Positions 23,495 through 26,913 of a stretch of 26,913 nt of DNA are shown one piece after another. Below the pieces are notes generated by a model. The model was not told where the DNA came from. It did not search any database and saw only the letters and a list, made by a program, of their open reading frames with translations. Numbering within the stretch: position 1 is the stretch's first letter; every line of letters starts with the position of its first letter. Source of the DNA: JADLHS01 sp964553795 (GTDB lineage: Bacteria > Verrucomicrobiota > Verrucomicrobiia > Limisphaerales > JADLHS01); the NCBI GenBank assembly GCA_964553795.1, contig CAZKMR010000061.1:1-26913 (forward strand), read 5' to 3'. The translations under genes and the position numbers were made by a program.

Positions 23495-24259
23495 ATGCTG
23501 AAGCTCTCCGACATTTCCGTTTCCTACGATGGCTCGCGTATTTTGCGCGGTGTGAATCTCACCGTCACACCGGGCCAGGTCGTCTGCCTCATGGGTCGCA
23601 ATGGCGTCGGCAAAACCACCACGCTTAAATCCATCGTCGGGCTCGTGAAAACCGACTCCGGCTCGGTCAAGCTCGACAACACCGAACTCGTCGGCTTCAA
23701 ACCCGACGCCCGCGCCCGCGCCGGCTTGGGCTACGTTCCGCAAGGCCGCGACATTTTCCCGCACCTCACCGTGAAGGAAAACCTGCACATCGGCGCGATT
23801 GCCCAAGGCAAGAAGCTCAATGGCGAAGTGGATCGCGTGCTGACGCTGTTCCCCATCCTGAAAGAGTTTCTCGCCCGCAAAGGCGGCGTGCTCAGCGGCG
23901 GTCAGCAGCAACAGCTCGCCATCGGTCGCGCCCTACTCACGAATCCCAAGGTGCTGCTGCTCGACGAACCGACCGAAGGCATCCAGCCCAACATCATTGA
24001 TCAAATCGGCGAGACGATTAAGAAACTTCGCGACGAAGGTCTCGGCGGGAAAAAAGCGGATTACACCGAGGAAATTGGCAACGCTATCAAACAACTTCGC
24101 AAGGAAGGCCAAATCGGCATTTTGCTCGTCGAGCAATATCTCGACTTCTGCCTCGAGGTCGGCGACCAGTTTTACATCATGGACCGCGGCGCCGTCGTTG
24201 CCGAAGGCCCAATGAAAAATCTCAATGACGACGTCGTGAAAAAGCATTTGACTGTGTGA
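23495..24259 (+). CDS. urtE: Urea ABC transporter ATPase UrtE with an internal duplication
   Basis: A 254-residue LivF-type ATPase: Walker A GRNGVGKTT (34-42), 'YVPQGRDIFPHLTVKENL' (80-97), signature LSGGQQQQLAIGRAL (133-147), Walker B VLLLDEPTEG (153-162), and the LLVEQ that replaces the H-loop in this family (210-215). 'EPTEGIQPNII' is diagnostic of UrtE. Usual UrtE is about 230 residues. The extra length is an imperfect tandem repeat after Walker B: DQIGETIKKLRDEG (169-182) and EEIGNAIKQLRKEG (192-205). The motifs around it are intact, so activity is likely kept. It lies seven bases after the repeat and three bases before ureD, linking transport to urease. Confidence 0.95.
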   Translation: MLKLSDISVSYDGSRILRGVNLTVTPGQVVCLMGRNGVGKTTTLKSIVGLVKTDSGSVKLDNTELVGFKPDARARAGLGYVPQGRDIFPHLTVKENLHIGAIAQGKKLNGEVDRVLTLFPILKEFLARKGGVLSGGQQQQLAIGRALLTNPKVLLLDEPTEGIQPNIIDQIGETIKKLRDEGLGGKKADYTEEIGNAIKQLRKEGQIGILLVEQYLDFCLEVGDQFYIMDRGAVVAEGPMKNLNDDVVKKHLTV

Positions 24260-24262
24260 AGC

Positions 24263-25093
24263 GTGGTCGCGCCGGCAACATTTGAAGCAGTGTATCGTGG
24301 GTCTGCCTCTTTGGAGGTGACGACGGTTCTCGGGGAGAGCGCGGTGGTTTCAAGTTTTGCCAGCAATCCGATGAAGTTGCTCACCCCTGTCGCGCGCGGT
24401 AAAAGCGTCTGGGCTTACACAAGCAGCTTTGGCGGCGGATTGGTGGCTGGCGATTGCACGAGACTGAACGTGAGCATCAAGGGTGGCGCGCGCTGCTTTC
24501 TGGGCACGCAATCGTCCACGAAGGTTTATCGCAATCCCGCCGCGCTGCCCTGCGAACATACGACACACGCGACTATTGGCGAAGATGCGCTGCTGGTTTT
24601 CGCGCCCGAGCCGGTACAAGCCTTCGCTGACTCGCACTACACGCAGCGCCAGGAGTTCCGGCTCGCGCCCAGCGCCGGACTGGTCTTGCTGGATTGGTTC
24701 AGTTCGGGACGCGCGGCGCGCGGCGAACGTTGGGCGTTCAAACATTTGGAAACCCGCAATGATATTTTTGTCGGCGACAAACGCGCGCTGGTTGACCCCA
24801 TCCTGCTGAACTCGGATGAACTCGCCGAGCGCATGGGCCGGTTCAATTGCCTCGCCACCCTGTTGCTCATCGGTCCGCCATTGAAAACTGCAAGCGAAGC
24901 GTTGTTGCAACAGATCGCTGCCCGACCCGTCGAAAAACGCGCGGCGCTGACCGTTAGTGCCAGCCCGATCCGGGGCGGCGCGTTGTTACGCGTGGCCGGC
25001 GAGGAAGTCGAAGCCGGCCGCCGGGAACTGAGTGGACATCTGACCTTCCTCAGCGACATCCTTGGCGACGATCCGTGGGCGCGGAAATGGTAA
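24263..25093 (+). CDS. ureD: Urease accessory protein UreD
   Basis: A 276-residue protein of the UreD/UreH family, which together with UreF and UreG helps place Ni2+ into apo-urease. Recognisable blocks are 'PMKLLTPVARGKSVWAYTSSFGGGLVAGDCTRLNVSIKGGARCFLGTQ.STKVYR', 'LLVFAPEPVQAFADSHYTQRQEFRL', 'LVLLDWFSSGRAARGERWAF' and a C-terminal region with 'LRVAGEEVE'. The GTG start at 24263 lies three bases after the urtE stop, so the gene is probably coupled to the transporter; the first 15 residues are less conserved. Placing ureD before the structural genes is usual. The other accessory genes ureE, F, G would be expected beyond ureC, outside the window. Confidence 0.94.
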   Translation: MVAPATFEAVYRGSASLEVTTVLGESAVVSSFASNPMKLLTPVARGKSVWAYTSSFGGGLVAGDCTRLNVSIKGGARCFLGTQSSTKVYRNPAALPCEHTTHATIGEDALLVFAPEPVQAFADSHYTQRQEFRLAPSAGLVLLDWFSSGRAARGERWAFKHLETRNDIFVGDKRALVDPILLNSDELAERMGRFNCLATLLLIGPPLKTASEALLQQIAARPVEKRAALTVSASPIRGGALLRVAGEEVEAGRRELSGHLTFLSDILGDDPWARKW

Positions 25094-25394
25094 TCAACCA
25101 CGGATAAAACCGATGAACACGGATAAACCCCAAACGCCGGCATTGCGACGAGCGCATTGTGGACTGCGGTGGCAAGCGCAGCGCGACACCGCTTTCGTGC
25201 GCTCGAAGACTGGCCCTCACTTGATAGGCCCCCACCCGCCCGAAAGCGGCGGTAAACACGCCGCTTTCGCCCGCCAGACCGGCATCTCTGATTCGCAAGT
25301 CTCTCGCCCGCCCGAAAGCGCCGTCGCCGCTGCGCTCTGCCGGCGCAGTCCAAAACATCATCAGTGTTTATCCGTGTCTATGCGTGGTTAAAAC
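25093..25394. repeat. Composite inverted repeat B between ureD and ureAB
   Basis: The ends are ATCAACCACGGATAAAACC (25093 on, to about 25128) and, inverted, TTTATCCGTGTCTATGCGTG (about 25366-25388). Inside are core arms beginning TGGACTGCGGTGGCAAGCGC (from 25160) and ending CGGCGCAGTCCA (25341-25352), clearly related to those of repeat A (23237-23487). Repeat B also has a nested perfect 10-bp hairpin, GAAAGCGGCG (25242-25251) with CGCCGCTTTC (25259-25268), which looks like an extra pair of the same 'GAAAGCG' core module. No gene is present in the whole 310-base gap. Confidence 0.8.
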
Positions 25395-25403
25395 TCTTTT
25401 GTT

Positions 25404-26219
25404 ATGCACTTAAGTCCTCGTGAACTCGACAAACTGACGCTGCACCAAGCGGGCTTTCTCGCACAGAAACGCCTCGCGCGCGGCGTGAAGCTCAATCATC
25501 CCGAAAGCGTCGCACTCATCGCCACCGTGCTGCTGGAATTCATCCGCGACGGCAAAAGCGTCGCCGAACTGATGAACCTTGGCCGCCAGTTGCTCGGGCG
25601 CAATCAGGTCATGTCCGGCGTGCCCGAGATGATTTACGACGTGCAGGTTGAAGGCACATTCCCCGACGGCTCGAAACTCGTCACCGTGCATCATCCCATC
25701 GCCAGCGAGAACGGCGATTTGAAACTCGCGCTCCACGGCAGCTTCATGCCCGTGCCGGATTTGTCTGTGTTCAATCCAGATGCGTCCCGTAGCCGCCGAC
25801 GTAAGGAGGCGGAGGACACGGCAGCGAACAATCCGCCTCCTCACGTCGGCGGCTACGAAATCAAAGACGGCGAGATCGAACTTAACGCCGGTCGCGCCAC
25901 CGTCGAGATTTCCGTCACGAATCTCGGTGACCGCCCGATTCAAGTCGGCAGCCATTATCATTTCATCGAGACGAATGGCGCGCTGAAGTTTGATCGCGCC
26001 GCCGCCTACGGCAAACGCCTAGACATCCCGGCGGGCACGGCAGTCCGCTTTGAACCCGGCGAGACCAAGACCGTGAAGCTTGTTGAAATCGCGGGAAAGA
26101 AAGTCATTCGCGGCGGCAACAACCTCGCGAACGGCAAAGTTTCCGCCGCTGGAAAGAAGGCTGCGTTGAAACGAGTAAAGCAGAAAGGATTTGCCAATGA
26201 GTCGGCGAAGTTACTGTAG
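25404..26219 (+). CDS. ureAB: Urease gamma-beta fusion (UreA-UreB)
   Basis: A 271-residue fusion. Residues 1-100 are the gamma subunit (MHLSPRELDKLTLHQAGFLAQ, then RLARGVKLNHPESVALI, then 'VPEMIYDVQVEGTFPDGSKLVTVH'). Residues of about 148-250 are the beta subunit ('DGEIELNAGRATVEISVTNLGDRPIQVGSHYHFIETNGALKFDR', 'RLDIPAGTAVRFEPGETKTVKLVE', 'IRGGNN'). Urease hydrolyses urea to ammonia and CO2 with the alpha chain UreC. UreAB fusions are known, for example the small subunit of Helicobacter urease. The linker (about 100-147) includes 'LALHGSFMPVPD' and then a basic, Ala/Pro-rich stretch (129-152) made of a translated palindrome. A lysine-rich C-terminal tail (about 250-271, KKAALKRVKQKGF) is unusual. 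Confidence 0.95.
   Translation: MHLSPRELDKLTLHQAGFLAQKRLARGVKLNHPESVALIATVLLEFIRDGKSVAELMNLGRQLLGRNQVMSGVPEMIYDVQVEGTFPDGSKLVTVHHPIASENGDLKLALHGSFMPVPDLSVFNPDASRSRRRKEAEDTAANNPPPHVGGYEIKDGEIELNAGRATVEISVTNLGDRPIQVGSHYHFIETNGALKFDRAAAYGKRLDIPAGTAVRFEPGETKTVKLVEIAGKKVIRGGNNLANGKVSAAGKKAALKRVKQKGFANESAKLL
25788..25857. repeat. Near-perfect palindromic element translated in the UreA-UreB linker
   Basis: The arms at 25788-25813 and 25832-25857 are complementary at 25 of 26 positions, with an 18-base loop (25814-25831). The arms begin CGTAGCCGCCGACGT and the right arm ends ACGTCGGCGGCTACG. The element is read as residues 129-152 of the fusion, where related UreAB proteins have a short linker. The sequence looks like a dispersed extragenic palindrome caught in frame. 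It differs from repeats A and B. Confidence 0.85.
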
Positions 26220-26339
26220 CGCGGACTTCCAAATCTGCGAGCCGCCCGATATTTCAAGCGAGAATATGGCTAGGTGCAGCGTGCATTTTGATATGCGAAT
26301 CGCCGGCAGGACAACCAATGTTCGACCACTTCGCACGCC
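26220..26339. other. Intergenic sequence after ureAB
   Basis: About 120 bases between the ureAB stop and the orphan gene start. 26216-26242 (TGTAGCGCGGACTTCCAAATC...) holds a weak GCGGA/TCTGC hairpin that overlaps the ureAB stop codon and resembles palindromic elements. No ribosome site is obvious before 26340. Confidence 0.4.
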
Positions 26340-26783
26340 ATGAAGCCACTCACGATTTCCGCTGGTACTGCGATTCTACTTGGCAGGCCAGCCAAGCCGA
26401 TGCCTCAGACTTTGTCGGACAAGATTGGAGCGATGGTTCGAGGTATCACTGGTATTCGCGAGGCATATCTCCCGCAGTGCTTCGTGAAGTCCGTTGTTGA
26501 GCCACCAGCACAGGTGTTGGTGGTAGTGCTTGACGACGGAGTAGATCGCCAAAGCGTATTAGATGCAGTCGGGCTGGGCTTGACTCGCGTGCTGCCGCAA
26601 GGGCAGCACTTGGATGTCTTACCCATGACAATCAGTGACGGACTGCTCTCGACGGTTCGGGAAACTCGGACGCACATCCATTGTGAGCCACCGTCCCAAA
26701 AGAAGGAGTGGTGGAGGGTGGCACTCCTAGTGTTCATGGTATGGGTTCTGTGGAGAGTTATACAAATCTGGTTATCGAAATGA
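26340..26783 (+). CDS. SseB-C-domain-like protein with a C-terminal membrane helix, inserted between ureAB and ureC
   Basis: A 147-residue protein. Residues 1-110 resemble the C-terminal domain of 'enhanced serine sensitivity' protein SseB: 'GTAILLGRPAKPMPQTLSDKIGAMV' fits its 'G..vllG.PaeyP..L...L', 'VRGITGIREAYLPQCF' its 'lp.V..AYLaq', and 'LVVVLDDGVDRQSVLDAVGLGLTRVLPQGQHLDVLPM' its 'li.le.d.....v......l...lp.g..vdv'. This is pattern memory, not a search. Residues of about 120-145 (WWRVALLVFMVWVLWRVIQIW) form a membrane helix ending in LSK. No link to urease is known. Base composition looks more AT-rich at its 3' end than its neighbours, and an attC-like sequence follows its stop by ten bases. 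A real gene is likely but unproven; ATG 26340 is the first in-frame start. Confidence 0.6.
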   Translation: MKPLTISAGTAILLGRPAKPMPQTLSDKIGAMVRGITGIREAYLPQCFVKSVVEPPAQVLVVVLDDGVDRQSVLDAVGLGLTRVLPQGQHLDVLPMTISDGLLSTVRETRTHIHCEPPSQKKEWWRVALLVFMVWVLWRVIQIWLSK

Positions 26784-26793
26784 AAAGAGCGTG

Positions 26794-26839
26794 GTCTAAC
26801 CAAGACGCTGCGAACAGCGACGAGCCGACATCGTTGAAT
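26794..26839 (+). mobile_element. attC-like sequence (possible integron cassette recombination site)
   Basis: GTCTAAC (26794-26800) fits the R'' core RYYYAAC, and GTTGAAT (26833-26839) fits the R' core GTTRRRY. Between them is a short hairpin, CGCTG-CGAA-CAGCG (26806-26819). The order (gene, stop, about 10 bases, R'') is that of an integron gene cassette. Against it, the site is only 46 bases long, the two cores pair only partly, and the spacers are lopsided (5 and 13 bases), so it may be a decayed site or chance. No integrase or attI is in the window. Confidence 0.4.
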
Positions 26840-26849
26840 TTGATTCCTT

Positions 26850-26913
26850 ATGTCACATAAAATGAAACGCGCCCATTACGCCGACATGTTCGGCCCGACC
26901 ACCGGCGACAAAA
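26850..26913 (+). CDS. ureC: Urease alpha subunit UreC, N-terminal fragment
   Basis: The 21 codons present read MSHKMKRAHYADMFGPTTGD and K. They match the UreC start 'MS.KI.R..YA.MFGPT.GD(R/K)', which is highly diagnostic. UreC is the catalytic subunit carrying the carbamylated lysine and the two nickel ions; these residues lie beyond the window. ATG 26850 is chosen over ATG 26862 because UreC proteins begin with this MS-x-K-type residue set before the conserved YA.MFGPT block. The start lies ten bases after the attC-like site and 630 bases from the ureAB stop, an unusually wide gap for subunits of one enzyme. Confidence 0.93.
   Translation, partial: MSHKMKRAHYADMFGPTTGDK

Noticed and set aside
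1..26913. CRISPR array, tRNA or rRNA genes
   Set aside because: No regularly spaced direct repeats with unique spacers, and no tRNA cloverleaf or rRNA signature was noticed when reading both strands. The repeats found are palindromic or simple repeats.

Overview
The window reads as chromosomal DNA of a Gram-negative, GC-rich bacterium, most likely a member of the Verrucomicrobiota (Pedosphaera/Limisphaerales-like). This is inferred, not proven. The basis is an outer-membrane porin, lipoprotein and signal-peptide genes, a type IV pilus retraction ATPase, weak or absent Shine-Dalgarno sites, and many dispersed palindromic and simple repeats lying both between genes and, in frame, inside genes. 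The repeat-family link to this phylum comes from memory of such genomes.

Left part (1-8011): the 5' end of recF on the minus strand; a tiny cysteine-rich lipoprotein gene ending in a clear terminator; a TerC-family membrane protein; a parDE-type toxin-antitoxin pair with a promoter placed for a leaderless mRNA; a large minus-strand mfd gene carrying several in-frame repeat-derived insertions; a small secreted protein with its own terminator; an intergenic inverted repeat; and an MFS transporter.

Middle part (8059-17543, all minus strand): an MFS permease, a DUF3311 protein, a sodium:solute symporter and a CoA-ligase-like adenylating enzyme form a compact cluster that looks like uptake and activation of an unidentified (carboxylic) acid. 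Upstream of it lie guaA, a PilT/PilU ATPase, an HTH plus metallo-beta-lactamase-fold fusion, and a terminated single-gene porin transcription unit that diverges from urtA.

Right part (18228-26913, all plus strand): a nearly continuous urea uptake and hydrolysis locus, urtA-urtB-urtC-urtD-urtE-ureD-ureAB(fused)-[orphan gene]-ureC(start). The porin at 16347-17543 may be its outer-membrane entry. UrtA captures urea, UrtBC with UrtDE import it with ATP, and urease splits it. UreD is an accessory protein for nickel-site assembly. A terminator-like hairpin follows urtA. Two related composite inverted repeats interrupt the operon, at urtD/urtE and ureD/ureAB. A third, unrelated palindrome is translated inside the UreA-UreB linker.

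The most unusual features are: (i) repeats tolerated as translated sequence in mfd and ureAB; (ii) the modular composite repeats, which supply the urtD stop codon; and (iii) an unexpected SseB-C-like, membrane-anchored protein gene wedged between ureAB and ureC, followed by an attC-like sequence.
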